A stretch of DNA of 64,000 bases, from NCBI RefSeq assembly GCF_003231305.1, contig NZ_QKVM01000008.1:1-64000 (forward strand), in the 5' to 3' direction. Both the position numbers and the translations under genes were made by a program. The notes below the pieces were generated by a model. That model saw only the letters and a program-made list of their open reading frames with translations, ran no database searches and had not been told where the DNA came from. Position 1 is the first letter of the stretch; every line of letters begins with the position of its first letter. Below, piece by piece: positions 29,588 to 40,706 of the stretch. This DNA is from Pseudomonas sichuanensis. Lineage in GTDB: Bacteria; Pseudomonadota; Gammaproteobacteria; Pseudomonadales; Pseudomonadaceae.

Positions 29588-30190
29588 ATGTTGGTTGGCT
29601 ACATGCGCGTGTCGTCGGACTCCGACCGCCAGAGCACGGACTTGCAGCGCGACGCGCTGCTCGCCGCCGGCGTCGATCCGCGTCACCTGTTTGAGGATCG
29701 TGCCTCTGGCGCGAAGGATGACCGTGCCGGCTTGGCGCGGGCGCTTGAGTTCGTTCGAGCCGGCGATGTGCTGGTGGTGTGGAAACTCGACCGGCTCGGT
29801 CGCTCGCTGTCGCACCTGCTCGCCATTGTGACTTCGCTCAAGGACAAGCGGGTGGCGTTCCGCTCGCTGACAGAGAACCTGGACACTACGACGCCCTCGG
29901 GCGAATTCCTGTTCCAGGTGTTCGGTGCGCTCGCGCAGTACGAGCGCGCCTTGATTCAGGAGCGCGTCGTCGCGGGCTTGGCCGCCGCACGCAAACGCGG
30001 CCGGATCGGCGGCCGGCCGCAGGCGATCACTGGTGAGAAGCTGGACGCCATCGTCGCCGCGCTCGATGGCGGCATGTCTAAGGCGGCGGTGTGCCGCAAC
30101 TTCAATGTCAAGCGCACTACGTTGATCGAAACATTGACGCGAGCAGGTTGGCGTGGTGCGGGAAGGACGGTCGATGAGCAACAAGAATAA
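29588..30190 (+). CDS. tnpR: Serine resolvase of second Tn3-family module
   Basis: This 200-residue serine recombinase has catalytic Ser in GYMRVSSDSDRQ, then VVWKLDRLGRSLSHL and AQYERALIQERV, and a C-terminal HTH (GMSKAAVCRNFNVKRTTLIETL). It overlaps tnpA by 17 bp. Only 28 bp separate it from the neighbouring transposon end, so its res site and the transposon's left end are missing here. Confidence 0.88.
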   Translation: MLVGYMRVSSDSDRQSTDLQRDALLAAGVDPRHLFEDRASGAKDDRAGLARALEFVRAGDVLVVWKLDRLGRSLSHLLAIVTSLKDKRVAFRSLTENLDTTTPSGEFLFQVFGALAQYERALIQERVVAGLAAARKRGRIGGRPQAITGEKLDAIVAALDGGMSKAAVCRNFNVKRTTLIETLTRAGWRGAGRTVDEQQE

Positions 30191-33100
30191 GCTACTCACC
30201 GTCTTTTCTGACGCAGAGCAGGAAGCCTTGTACGGCCTACCGGACTTCGACGATGCTCAGCGGCTGGAATACCTGGCGTTGGCCGAATCTGAACTGGCGT
30301 TCGCCAGCAGCCGGCCTAGCCTGCAGGCCCAAGTCTATTGCGTCTTGCAGATCGGCTACTTCAAGGCCAAGCATGCTTTCTTCCGCTTCGATTGGCATGA
30401 GGTCGAGGACGATTGCGCCTTCGTGCTGAGTCGCTATTTCCACGGCGAAGCGTTCGAACGCAAGGCGATCACCAAGCATGAGCACTACAGCCAGAGGGGT
30501 CAGATCGCCGAACTGTTCGGCTACCGGTCGTGGGCGGCTAGCTTCCTGCCGCAACTGGCACAGCAGGCTGAACAGATCGTGCGGCGCGACGTAATGCCAG
30601 GATTCGTGGCCGCCGAACTGATCGTTTGGCTCAGCGAGCACAAAATCATCCGGCCCGGCCACACCACCTTACAAGAGCTGGTCAGTGAAGCCCTGTCCAC
30701 CGAACGCAGGCGCTTGGGCGGCTTGCTGGCAGAAGTGTTGGACGAATCGGCCAAAGCTGCGCTGGGCCAGCTCCTGGTGCGTGACGACACCCTGTCTCAA
30801 CTGGCAGCGCTCAAGCAGGACGCTAAAGATTTCGGCTGGCGTCAGATGGCAGGGGAGCGCGAGAAGCGCGCCACGCTGAAGTCCTTGCACGGGATCGCCA
30901 AGGCGCTGCTGCCCAAGCTCGGCATCTCGCAGCAGAACCTGCTGTACTACGCGAGCCTGGCGAACTTCTATACCGTCCATGACCTGCGCCACCTGAAGGC
31001 GGAGCAGACCCGGCTCTACCTGCTGTGCTATGCCTGGGTACGTTACCGGCAGCTCACCGACAACCTGGTCGACGCGATGGCCTTCCACATGAAAAAACTT
31101 GAGGACGAGAGCCGCACGGGTGCGAAACAGTCCTTTGTCGCCGAACAGCTGCGACGCCATCAGGAAACGCCGCAGGTTGGCCGCCTGCTGTCGCTGTACG
31201 TGGACGACAGCGTGGCCGATCCGACGCCGTTCGGCGAGGTGCGCCAACGCGCCTACAAAATCATGTCCAGGGAATTGCTGCAAAACACGGCGCAGCGCAT
31301 GAGCGTCAAGCCACTGAACAAACTGGCGCTGCACTGGCAGGCGGTGGACGGCCTGGCCGAACGCATTCGACGCCATCTACGGCCGCTGTACGTCGCGCTC
31401 GACTTCGCCGGCACGGCCCCCGATAACCCATGGCTCGCGGCGCTGACTTGGGCCAAGAGCGTGTTCGCCAAGCAGCAGCGCCTATCACAACGGCCACTCG
31501 ACGAATGTCCGGCGGCAACGCTGCCGAAACGCTTGCGTCCGTACCTGCTGATGTTCGATGCCGAAGGCACGCCGACAGGCCTGCATGCCGATCGTTACGA
31601 ATTCTGGCTTTACCGTCAGGTCAGGAAACGCTTCCAGGCGGGCGAGCTCTACATTGACGATAGCTTGCAGCACCGGCATTTGTCCGACGAGTTGGTTTCG
31701 ATGGACGAGAAAGCCGCCGTGCTCGCGCAGATGGACATCCCCTTCCTGCGGCAGCCGGTCAGTGCCCAGCTCGATGCACTGGCGACCGAGTTGCGTGCGC
31801 AATGGGTGGCGTTCAATCGCGAGCTGAAACAGGGCAAGCTGACGCACCTGGAATACGACAAGGACACGCAGAGACTGACCTGGCGCAAGCCCAAGGGGGA
31901 GAACCAGAAGGCGCGCGAGCAAGCTCTCTACGAGCAACTGCCATACTGCGATGTCGCCGACGTGTTTCGCTTCGTCAACGGCCAGTGCCAGTTCCTGTCG
32001 GCGCTGACACCATTGCAGCCACGCTATGCGAAGAAGGTAGCCGACGCCGACAGTCTGATGGCGGTGATCATTGCCCAAGCCATGAACCACGGCAACCAGG
32101 TTATGGCACGTACCAGCGACATCCCGTACCACGTCCTGGAGAGTACCTACCAGCAGTACCTGCGCCAGGCGACGCTACATGTGGCCAACGATTGCATCAG
32201 CAACGCCATCGCCGCACTGCCGATCTTCCCGCATTACTCGTTCGACCTCGATTCGTTGTACGGTGCCGTTGATGGGCAGAAATTCGGCGTCGAGCGACCA
32301 ACTGTGAAGGCGCGCTACTCGCGCAAATATTTCGGCCGCGGCAAGGGCGTCGTCGCCTACACGCTGCTGTGCAATCACGTGCCGTTGAACGGCTACCTGA
32401 TAGGCGCACACGAGTACGAGGCTCACCACGTGTTCGACATCTGGTACCGCAACACGTCGGACATCGTGCCGAGCGCGATCACCGGCGACATGCACAGCAT
32501 CAACAAGGCCAACTTCGCCATCCTGCACTGGTTCGGACTTCGTTTCGAGCCGCGCTTCACCGACCTCGACGACCAGTTGCAGGAGCTGTATTGCGCCGAT
32601 GATCTGGCATTGTACGAGAAATGCCTGATCCGGCCGGCTGGCCAGATCGACCGGCAACTCATCGTCGGTGAGAAGGCGAACATCGACCGAATCGTCGCCA
32701 CACTGGGCCTGAAGGAAATGACGCAGGGCACGCTGATCCGCAAGCTGTGCACCTATACGGCGCCGAACCCGACGCGGCGCGCAATCTTCGAGTTCGACAA
32801 GCTCATCCGCAGTATCTACACACTGCGCTACCTGCGCGACCCGCAACTGGAGCGTAATGTTCACCGCTCGCAGAACCGCATTGAGTCCTATCACCAGCTA
32901 CGCTCGACCATCGCCCAAGTCGGTGGGAAGAAGGAATTGACCGGCCGCACCGACATCGAAATCGAGATCAGCAACCAGTGCGCCAGGCTGATCGGCAACG
33001 CGATCATCTTCTACAACTCGGCGATCCTGTCCCTGCTGCTGACGAAGTACGAGGCAGCTGGCAATGCCAAGGCGCTGGCGTTGATCACGCAGATGTCGCC

Positions 33101-33203
33101 AGCGGCCTGGCGGCACATCCTGCTGAACGGGCATTACACCTTCCAGACTGACGGCAAGTTCATCGACCTGGATGCGCTCGTGGCGGGACTGGAGCTGGGC
33201 TGA
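30174..33203 (+). CDS. tnpA: Tn3-family transposase (second)
   Basis: This 1,009-residue Tn3-type transposase starts with MSNKNKLLTVFSDAEQEALYGLP (DUF4158 N-terminal domain). The catalytic domain includes YGAVDGQKFGVERPTVKARYSRKYFGRGKG, then ITGDMHSINKANFAILHW and RSQNRIESYHQLRSTIAQ. It is quite different from the first TnpA and belongs to another subgroup. It is intact, but the element lacks a visible left end. Confidence 0.92.
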   Translation: MSNKNKLLTVFSDAEQEALYGLPDFDDAQRLEYLALAESELAFASSRPSLQAQVYCVLQIGYFKAKHAFFRFDWHEVEDDCAFVLSRYFHGEAFERKAITKHEHYSQRGQIAELFGYRSWAASFLPQLAQQAEQIVRRDVMPGFVAAELIVWLSEHKIIRPGHTTLQELVSEALSTERRRLGGLLAEVLDESAKAALGQLLVRDDTLSQLAALKQDAKDFGWRQMAGEREKRATLKSLHGIAKALLPKLGISQQNLLYYASLANFYTVHDLRHLKAEQTRLYLLCYAWVRYRQLTDNLVDAMAFHMKKLEDESRTGAKQSFVAEQLRRHQETPQVGRLLSLYVDDSVADPTPFGEVRQRAYKIMSRELLQNTAQRMSVKPLNKLALHWQAVDGLAERIRRHLRPLYVALDFAGTAPDNPWLAALTWAKSVFAKQQRLSQRPLDECPAATLPKRLRPYLLMFDAEGTPTGLHADRYEFWLYRQVRKRFQAGELYIDDSLQHRHLSDELVSMDEKAAVLAQMDIPFLRQPVSAQLDALATELRAQWVAFNRELKQGKLTHLEYDKDTQRLTWRKPKGENQKAREQALYEQLPYCDVADVFRFVNGQCQFLSALTPLQPRYAKKVADADSLMAVIIAQAMNHGNQVMARTSDIPYHVLESTYQQYLRQATLHVANDCISNAIAALPIFPHYSFDLDSLYGAVDGQKFGVERPTVKARYSRKYFGRGKGVVAYTLLCNHVPLNGYLIGAHEYEAHHVFDIWYRNTSDIVPSAITGDMHSINKANFAILHWFGLRFEPRFTDLDDQLQELYCADDLALYEKCLIRPAGQIDRQLIVGEKANIDRIVATLGLKEMTQGTLIRKLCTYTAPNPTRRAIFEFDKLIRSIYTLRYLRDPQLERNVHRSQNRIESYHQLRSTIAQVGGKKELTGRTDIEIEISNQCARLIGNAIIFYNSAILSLLLTKYEAAGNAKALALITQMSPAAWRHILLNGHYTFQTDGKFIDLDALVAGLELG

Positions 33204-33235
33204 CGGAAATTTCTGGGATTCCGGCGTACAACCCC
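33198..33235 (-). repeat. Putative right end of second Tn3-family element
   Basis: The 38 bp overlapping the tnpA stop end in CCCC and read GGGGTTGTACGCCGGAATCC on the minus strand, the usual form of a Tn3-family terminus. No matching left copy was found in the window. Confidence 0.45.
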
Positions 33236-33439
33236 GTAAAATAGAAGAGTGAGCACTTGATTTGCTGGTGCTTTCAAACAACGGTGTTGTTTTTTTAACA
33301 GCCGAACTGGAAAGGGAGGCTGAGCTGCTCAGTGATCACTTTATCCGTTGGCTGATTTACGCCGGCATGTTCGCTACAGGCACTGAACGACAACGCAGAT
33401 GGTATGGTCTGTGCGTTCTGACTCGTCAAGGATCGGCCA

Positions 33440-34285
33440 ATGGATCGTTTGTCTAATTTGCTCTCGCGGTTCGGCGTGCGGGCCAATCTGTTCTATGACG
33501 GCGACCTATGCGGCTCTGCATCTTACGATGGCGCCGAGCGGCGAGGTTATATCCATCTGCTTCAGGCCGGCAGCGTGACGTTGCTTGGTCCCGATCGCAA
33601 GGATTTGCAGCTCACTCGCCCTAGCTTGATTTTTATGCCACGCCCCGCCAAGCATCAATTGTTTGCGGGTGAGTCCGATGGCGCAAAGTTGTTGTGTGCT
33701 TCCATGGAGTTTGAGGGCGGAATTGATAATCCTTTGTCGGCTTCATTACCGGACTGTTTGGTGCTCGCACTCGATGATCTGCCCATGCTGGCAGACACGT
33801 TGGAGTGGATGTTTGCCGAGGCGGCAAATGTGCATTGTGGAAGGGAAGCCGCGCTTGAGCGCTTATTTGAGCTCCTAATCATTCTGTTGCTCCGTTACCT
33901 GCTCGATCATCACCAGTTGCGCACCGGAATGATGGCTGGACTGGCCGACATGCGGCTTGCCCGATCGCTTTTACAGATGCACAACTCCCCGGAACATGCC
34001 TGGTCAATAGCAGAGCTGGCCAGTGAGTCAAATATGTCACGCGCTGCGTATGCCGTGCATTTCAAGAGTGTCATCGGACAGACGCCTGCTGATTATTTGT
34101 TGAGTTGGCGAGTTAGCCTGGCTCAGAAGCTGATGCGAGAAGGGCGCTCGATTACGCTGATTGCAGCTCAAGTCGGCTACGAAAGTCCTTCGGCGCTGTC
34201 TCGCGCATTTAGACGCAAGACGGGGTTGAGCCCTCGTGACTGGTTGAAAGATCTGGCGGGGGAAAATGATGGCAAAAAGGCCTAA
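33440..34285 (+). CDS. AraC-family regulator, RclR-like
   Basis: This 281-residue regulator has an N-terminal cupin-type sensor domain and a C-terminal double HTH (WSIAELASESNMSRAAYAVHFK; LIAAQVGYESPSALSRAFRRKTGLSP). Cys24 and Cys86 occupy places like the two redox cysteines of E. coli RclR, which senses hypochlorous acid and N-chloramines. The convergent neighbour is an RclC-like protein, supporting that assignment. The gene is intact with AAGGAT before the ATG. Confidence 0.78.
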   Translation: MDRLSNLLSRFGVRANLFYDGDLCGSASYDGAERRGYIHLLQAGSVTLLGPDRKDLQLTRPSLIFMPRPAKHQLFAGESDGAKLLCASMEFEGGIDNPLSASLPDCLVLALDDLPMLADTLEWMFAEAANVHCGREAALERLFELLIILLLRYLLDHHQLRTGMMAGLADMRLARSLLQMHNSPEHAWSIAELASESNMSRAAYAVHFKSVIGQTPADYLLSWRVSLAQKLMREGRSITLIAAQVGYESPSALSRAFRRKTGLSPRDWLKDLAGENDGKKA

Positions 34286-34314
34286 GGCATTACTGCCTTA
34301 AGCCATTGAAAAAA

Positions 34315-34833
34315 TTATGCATTAATTTTACGTTTTTCCAGTTCAACCAGCGAATGGCCTGCCACAAATATCGAAACAGCAAGCAACCCTAAGTCTTTAA
34401 GCAGAAACTGACCTGGCGCAACGGAAATCGCCGGAAACCCTAAACTAGGCTCAATGACGCCCGGAGTGGAAAACATAAAGCTAAGGGTTGTGAAGAACAG
34501 GCCTGCAGACAGAGCGCCTCCTACCACGGATAGTTTGGGCGACAGCATGCGGCCTGCGATCAGAGTGCCGATCGAAATCTCTAGTATGCCGAGCAGGCTG
34601 GAGAACATGTCGACCGAAAAAATGCTATACACCCATCCCAAAAGCGGGCTGTTGCTCACCAGTGGAACCAGGCCCTCGGCCTCGTAGTGGGTAAATTTCA
34701 TGCCGCCGAACCAGAAGTAAATAATAGCGAGAGCCAAGTACGCGCCATAGATACCTAGCCCCATAGTTTTGGTTCCAAGCGTTAAGTGGGCCTGTACGCT
34801 GGACTTCGAGTTTTCAATGCCTATGGTTTTCAT
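34315..34833 (-). CDS. DUF417 inner-membrane protein, RclC/YkgB-like
   Basis: This 172-residue protein has four membrane helices and the motif YFWFGGMKFTHYEAEGL. The following SPLLGWVY is characteristic of the YkgB/RclC family needed for reactive chlorine resistance in E. coli. RclA (flavoprotein) is not present nearby. It is convergent with the RclR-like gene, and its own promoter lies in 34834-35050. Confidence 0.82.
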   Translation of the reverse strand: MKTIGIENSKSSVQAHLTLGTKTMGLGIYGAYLALAIIYFWFGGMKFTHYEAEGLVPLVSNSPLLGWVYSIFSVDMFSSLLGILEISIGTLIAGRMLSPKLSVVGGALSAGLFFTTLSFMFSTPGVIEPSLGFPAISVAPGQFLLKDLGLLAVSIFVAGHSLVELEKRKINA

Positions 34834-35053
34834 GTCTGAGCTTCCAGTAGTGAGTGAGAGTGTGTTGGCTGCCGAACGCCGTATGCGTTGGCGATGAGAT
34901 TATTATGGCTGGCATCTCTAATCAAGAGGCATCAGAAAGTATTGATTTCAGTGCAGATCGTCTTGGGCGGTGCAATTCGCGATGAAGGGATCGCCGTGGA
35001 GAGCGATGAGTGCACTATTTCGATAAAGGAGTCGTTTTACATAGGTCGATGAA
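34834..35053. other. Upstream region of the RclC-like gene
   Basis: No gene is seen. It probably contains the regulated promoter of the DUF417 gene, and ends at the Tn21-type inverted repeat. Confidence 0.4.
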
Positions 35054-35091
35054 GGAGTCGCCTCAGAAAACGGAAAATAAAGCACGCTAAG
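35054..35091 (+). repeat. Tn21/Tn501-type terminal inverted repeat
   Basis: The 38 bp read GGAGTCGCCTCAGAAAACGG and continue to AAAGCACGCTAAG. They match the Tn501/Tn21 end (GGGGTCGTCTC... from established knowledge) except for two changes near the outer end. It faces left and directly precedes merR, as a mer transposon end would. Confidence 0.8.
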
Positions 35092-35107
35092 GCGTAGTTC
35101 CCTCGGG

Positions 35108-35542
35108 CTACACCGCGTCCGCACTGCGCGGTTCTTTCTTCCCTTGCAGTGACGCAATCAGCGGGCAGGAAACGTTCCCCTTCCGCGCATGGCAGGCGCA
35201 CACCAAATCAGACAGCACGGCCTCCATGCGCGCCAGGTCAGCCATCCTCTCGCGCACGTCCTTGAGCTTGTGCTCGGCCAGGCTGCTGGCTTCCTCGCAA
35301 TGGGTGCCATCCTCCAGCCGCAGCAGCTCGGCGATCTCATCCAGGCTGAAGCCCAACCGCTGGGCTGATTTCACGAAGCGCACCCGCGTTACATCCGTCT
35401 CGCCATAGCGGCGAATGCTGCCGTAAGGCTTGTCCGGTTCCGGGAGCAAGCCCTTGCGCTGATAGAACCGGATGGTCTCCACATTGACCCCGGCCGTCCT
35501 GGCGAAAACGCCAATGGTCAGGTTCTCCAAATTGTTTTCCAT
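35108..35542 (-). CDS. merR: Mercury-responsive regulator MerR (second)
   Basis: This 144-residue regulator has the MerR winged helix and Cys82, Cys117 and Cys126, with an extra Cys115. It is divergent from the second merT; the operator lies between them. It is close to but distinct from the first MerR. Confidence 0.95.
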   Translation of the reverse strand: MENNLENLTIGVFARTAGVNVETIRFYQRKGLLPEPDKPYGSIRRYGETDVTRVRFVKSAQRLGFSLDEIAELLRLEDGTHCEEASSLAEHKLKDVRERMADLARMEAVLSDLVCACHARKGNVSCPLIASLQGKKEPRSADAV

Positions 35543-35547
35543 ATCGC

Positions 35548-35578
35548 TTGACTCCGTACATAACTACGGAAGTAAGCT
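35548..35578 (+). promoter_or_regulatory. Second mer promoter/operator
   Basis: TTGACT at 35548-35553 and TAAGCT at 35573-35578 have a 19-bp spacer containing CCGTACATAACTACGG. This is the MerR-type twisted promoter for merTPFADE. Confidence 0.92.
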
Positions 35579-35613
35579 TAAGCTATCCAATTCAGATTCG
35601 AAAGGACAAACGT

Positions 35614-35964
35614 ATGTCTGAACCTCAAAACGGGCGCGGCGCGCTCTTCACTGGCGGGCTGGCCGCCATCCTCGCCTCGGCTTGCTGCCTCGGGCCGCTG
35701 GTTCTGATCGCCTTGGGGTTCAGCGGCGCTTGGATCGGCAACTTGACGGTGTTGGAACCCTATCGCCCCATCTTTATCGGCGTGGCGCTGGTGGCGTTGT
35801 TCTTCGCCTGGCGGCGCATCTACCGGCCGTCAGCCGCCTGCAAACCGGGTGAGGTTTGCGCGATTCCCCAAGTGCGAGCTACTTACAAGCTCATTTTCTG
35901 GGGCGTGGCCGTGCTGGTTTTGGTCGCGCTCGGATTTCCCTACGTCGTGCCATTTTTCTATTGA
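35614..35964 (+). CDS. merT: Mercury transporter MerT (second)
   Basis: This 116-residue membrane protein has the SACCLGPLV pair and CKPGEVC loop cysteines. The start at 35614 follows AAAGGACAAACGT. Confidence 0.94.
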   Translation: MSEPQNGRGALFTGGLAAILASACCLGPLVLIALGFSGAWIGNLTVLEPYRPIFIGVALVALFFAWRRIYRPSAACKPGEVCAIPQVRATYKLIFWGVAVLVLVALGFPYVVPFFY

Positions 35965-35979
35965 TCACAGGAGTTCACC

Positions 35980-38146
<2,167 letters not shown>

Positions 38147-38162
38147 AAAAAGGAGGTTTTCA

Positions 38163-38528
38163 ATGAGCGCCTACACCGTGTCCCGGCTGGCCCTTGATGC
38201 CGGGGTGAGCGTGCATATCGTGCGCGACTACCTGCTGCGCGGATTGCTGCGTCCGGTGGCGTGCACCCCGGGCGGCTATGGCCTGTTCGATGATGCCGCC
38301 TTGCAACGGCTGTGCTTCGTGCGGGCGGCCTTCGAGGCGGGCATCGGCCTGGACGCGCTGGCGCGGCTGTGCCGGGCGCTGGATGCTGCGGACGGCGATG
38401 AAGCGGCCGCGCAGCTTGCCGTTCTGCGTCAGTTCGTCGAGCGTCGGCGCGAAGCGTTGGCCGATCTGGAGGTGCAGTTGGCCACCATGCCGACCGAGCC
38501 GGCACAGCACGCGGAGAGTCTGCCATGA
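38163..38528 (+). CDS. merD: Coregulator MerD (second)
   Basis: This 121-residue MerR-like protein has the HTH ([26 protein letters not shown]). It is preceded by AAAGGAGG and overlaps merE by 4 bp. Confidence 0.92.
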   Translation: MSAYTVSRLALDAGVSVHIVRDYLLRGLLRPVACTPGGYGLFDDAALQRLCFVRAAFEAGIGLDALARLCRALDAADGDEAAAQLAVLRQFVERRREALADLEVQLATMPTEPAQHAESLP

Positions 38529-38761
38529 ACAGCCCCGAGCGCTTGCCGTCCGAGACGCACAAACCGATCACCGGCTACCTGTGGGGCGCGCTGGCCGTGC
38601 TCACCTGTCCCTGCCATTTGCCGATTCTCGCCATTGTGCTGGCCGGCACGACGGCCGGCGCGTTCATCGGAGAGTACTGGGGTATCGCAGCCCTCACGCT
38701 GACCGGTTTGTTCGTCCTGTCTGTGACACGACTGCTGCGGGCCTTCAAAGATCGATCATGA
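38525..38761 (+). CDS. merE: Mercury transport protein MerE (second)
   Basis: This 78-residue protein has two helices with CPCHLPI. It is the last gene of the operon. Confidence 0.92.
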   Translation: MNSPERLPSETHKPITGYLWGALAVLTCPCHLPILAIVLAGTTAGAFIGEYWGIAALTLTGLFVLSVTRLLRAFKDRS

Positions 38762-38813
38762 GCGCTTCCCATTGAGACAAACCACGCTGTCGCTACGTTG
38801 CCTCATGCCGGCA

Positions 38814-39428
38814 TCAAATTCGGCTGAGTAGCTTCTCGCCATCTGGACGTAGCTCACCCTTGGGTGAAACATGCCGATACAGGGTCTGCCGCGTGACGCC
38901 AAGTTCCTGGCACAGGTCGCCGACCTTGGTCTCTGGCTGACCCATTGCCGCCATCGCCAGCCGCAGCTTGGCGGCGGTCATCTTGAACGGCCGGCCGCCT
39001 TTCCGCCCGCGCGCGCGGGCCGAGGCTAGGCCGGCAATCGTGCGCTCCGCGATCAACTCGCGCTCGAACTCGGCCAGGGCGGCGAAGATGCCAAAGACCA
39101 GCTTGCCGGCGGCGGTCGTGGTGTCGATGGCCGCGCCGTGCCCGGTTAATACCTTCAAGCCGATGCCGCGCCCAGTCAGGTCGTGCACGGTGTTGATGAG
39201 ATGTCGCAGGTCGCGTCCGAGCCGATCCAGTTTCCACACGACCAGTGTGTCGCCAGTTCGCAACGCCTTCAGGCAGCTCGTCAAGCCGGGCCGATCCTCG
39301 CGCATGCCGGATGCCTGGTCCTCGTAAAGATGTACTGGATCGACCCCGGCGGCAATCAGCGCGTCGCGCTGCAAATCGGTAGCCTGGGAGCCGTCCGCCT
39401 TCGATACCCGCATGTAGCCTATCAGCAT
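38814..39428 (-). CDS. tniR: Resolvase TniR of Tn5053-type module
   Basis: This 204-residue serine resolvase has the catalytic region LIGYMRVSKADGSQ, then VVWKLDRLGRDLRHL, and HTH ETKVGDLCQELGVTRQTLYRHV. It resolves Tn5053-type cointegrates at a res site just upstream. It lies in the same direction as tniQBA. Confidence 0.93.
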   Translation of the reverse strand: MLIGYMRVSKADGSQATDLQRDALIAAGVDPVHLYEDQASGMREDRPGLTSCLKALRTGDTLVVWKLDRLGRDLRHLINTVHDLTGRGIGLKVLTGHGAAIDTTTAAGKLVFGIFAALAEFERELIAERTIAGLASARARGRKGGRPFKMTAAKLRLAMAAMGQPETKVGDLCQELGVTRQTLYRHVSPKGELRPDGEKLLSRI

Positions 39429-39488
39429 GTCGTACCTGTCACATATACGTTCGATTATGTGACAGTTTGCATCGGGAAGCTCTGCACG
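39429..39488. promoter_or_regulatory. res region of TniR
   Basis: The stretch holds inverted TGTCACATA-type motifs (TGTCACATATACGTTCGATTATGTGACA). A near-identical copy occurs at 43438-43478, immediately outside the transposon's right end. Confidence 0.75.
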
Positions 39489-40706
39489 TCAAAATTTGTC
39501 ACTTAACCCGTCATTCTGTCTAAGGCATGCAAAGGGTAGGCTAGGCTCATAATGTGACAGAAATTCCGGGGGGATGCCTTCCTTCGCGAAGGTGGCGCGC
39601 AACTGTTCCAAGGAAGCGGGGTCGCGCCGACCATAGGAAGCCAACGCGAACAGCGAGCGTGCCGTCTCGGGGTTGTGTCGTGCTTCAATGATGGCCTCAT
39701 CAATGGCCTGGATTGCACGCTGCCAGTGATCGACGGGTTCGGGCTTCGGCGCTTTCGCCGGCAGGCCACTGGTGAACCCGGTTTGGGGCTCGGACCAGAA
39801 TAGCTTTGCGTGCTCGCCTGGCGGGCTTATATCCCTCACCTCAATCAAGCTGATTGCCGTTGCCGCCGCCTCCAGCATCTGCAACCGTACTGCCGGGTTC
39901 AGGGTTTCATACGGTCGCCACAGACTTTGCCCAGCACGCAGCGGATGCCCGCAGCATTCCCAGATTTGGCGGAGATACCCCGCGTAGGTGCCGCACGTCG
40001 AAAGCGGGGTGTTCAGCTCATCGAGCAGCGTGCGTAGCAGCCTAAACCACAATCCGGCGTGGATGCGTCGGCGCGGCAACTCCACGTGGCCGGTCGTCAG
40101 TGCCTGCCAGGTACGCTGGTCCATCGCCGCAATCGCGTCGCTGGCAGTGCGCGGTTCGGCGTCGGCGTTCTCCCAGCCGAGAAACCGCCCTGGCACGCCC
40201 CAATAGGATTCCAGCCAGCAGCCATGCAGTGGGCAGCTCAGCATCAGGGGCAGCTTCCACGCGAGCAGTACGGCTTGGTTCTCCGGATCGTTCAGGCAGA
40301 GCGGACAGGCGCGGTGTATCGGTTGGGTGGGCAGCCAGGCACGCCAGCTCGTGATGGATCGCGTCTTACGGCGGAGTCTCGGCAGCAGTACCGAGAGCTG
40401 GAACGCATAGGTTTCCAATGCGGCTGGAATCTGATCATCAAGGCTGTCCAGTAGCCAAGGCACCCAGCCGGCGAAACTCATGCAGCGCAGCCGATCCAGC
40501 TCGATACCGCTCCGCTGGGAGAGCATCGCCAGCAGCGCCAGTGGTGGCGCGGTGTCCAGGTCATCAACCTGGCCGTGACCAAGATCGTGCTCCAGCAGCT
40601 CGGACACTTCCATGTGATAGCAAAGGGCCACGCGGTTGAGCCACGAAGACAGGGCTTCGGCTTCCCTGGGTGCCGGATGCAGTGGCCAGCGTGGCGCTGG
40701 CTTCAC
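39489..40706 (-). CDS. tniQ: Transposition protein TniQ
   Basis: This 405-residue protein has the TniQ N-terminal domain and a zinc-finger-like cluster (RACPLCLNDPEN...MLSCPLHGCWLE). It overlaps tniB by 4 bp. In the Tn402/Tn5053 family it is required with TniA and TniB for transposition and helps target choice. Confidence 0.93.
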   Translation of the reverse strand: MKPAPRWPLHPAPREAEALSSWLNRVALCYHMEVSELLEHDLGHGQVDDLDTAPPLALLAMLSQRSGIELDRLRCMSFAGWVPWLLDSLDDQIPAALETYAFQLSVLLPRLRRKTRSITSWRAWLPTQPIHRACPLCLNDPENQAVLLAWKLPLMLSCPLHGCWLESYWGVPGRFLGWENADAEPRTASDAIAAMDQRTWQALTTGHVELPRRRIHAGLWFRLLRTLLDELNTPLSTCGTYAGYLRQIWECCGHPLRAGQSLWRPYETLNPAVRLQMLEAAATAISLIEVRDISPPGEHAKLFWSEPQTGFTSGLPAKAPKPEPVDHWQRAIQAIDEAIIEARHNPETARSLFALASYGRRDPASLEQLRATFAKEGIPPEFLSHYEPSLPFACLRQNDGLSDKF

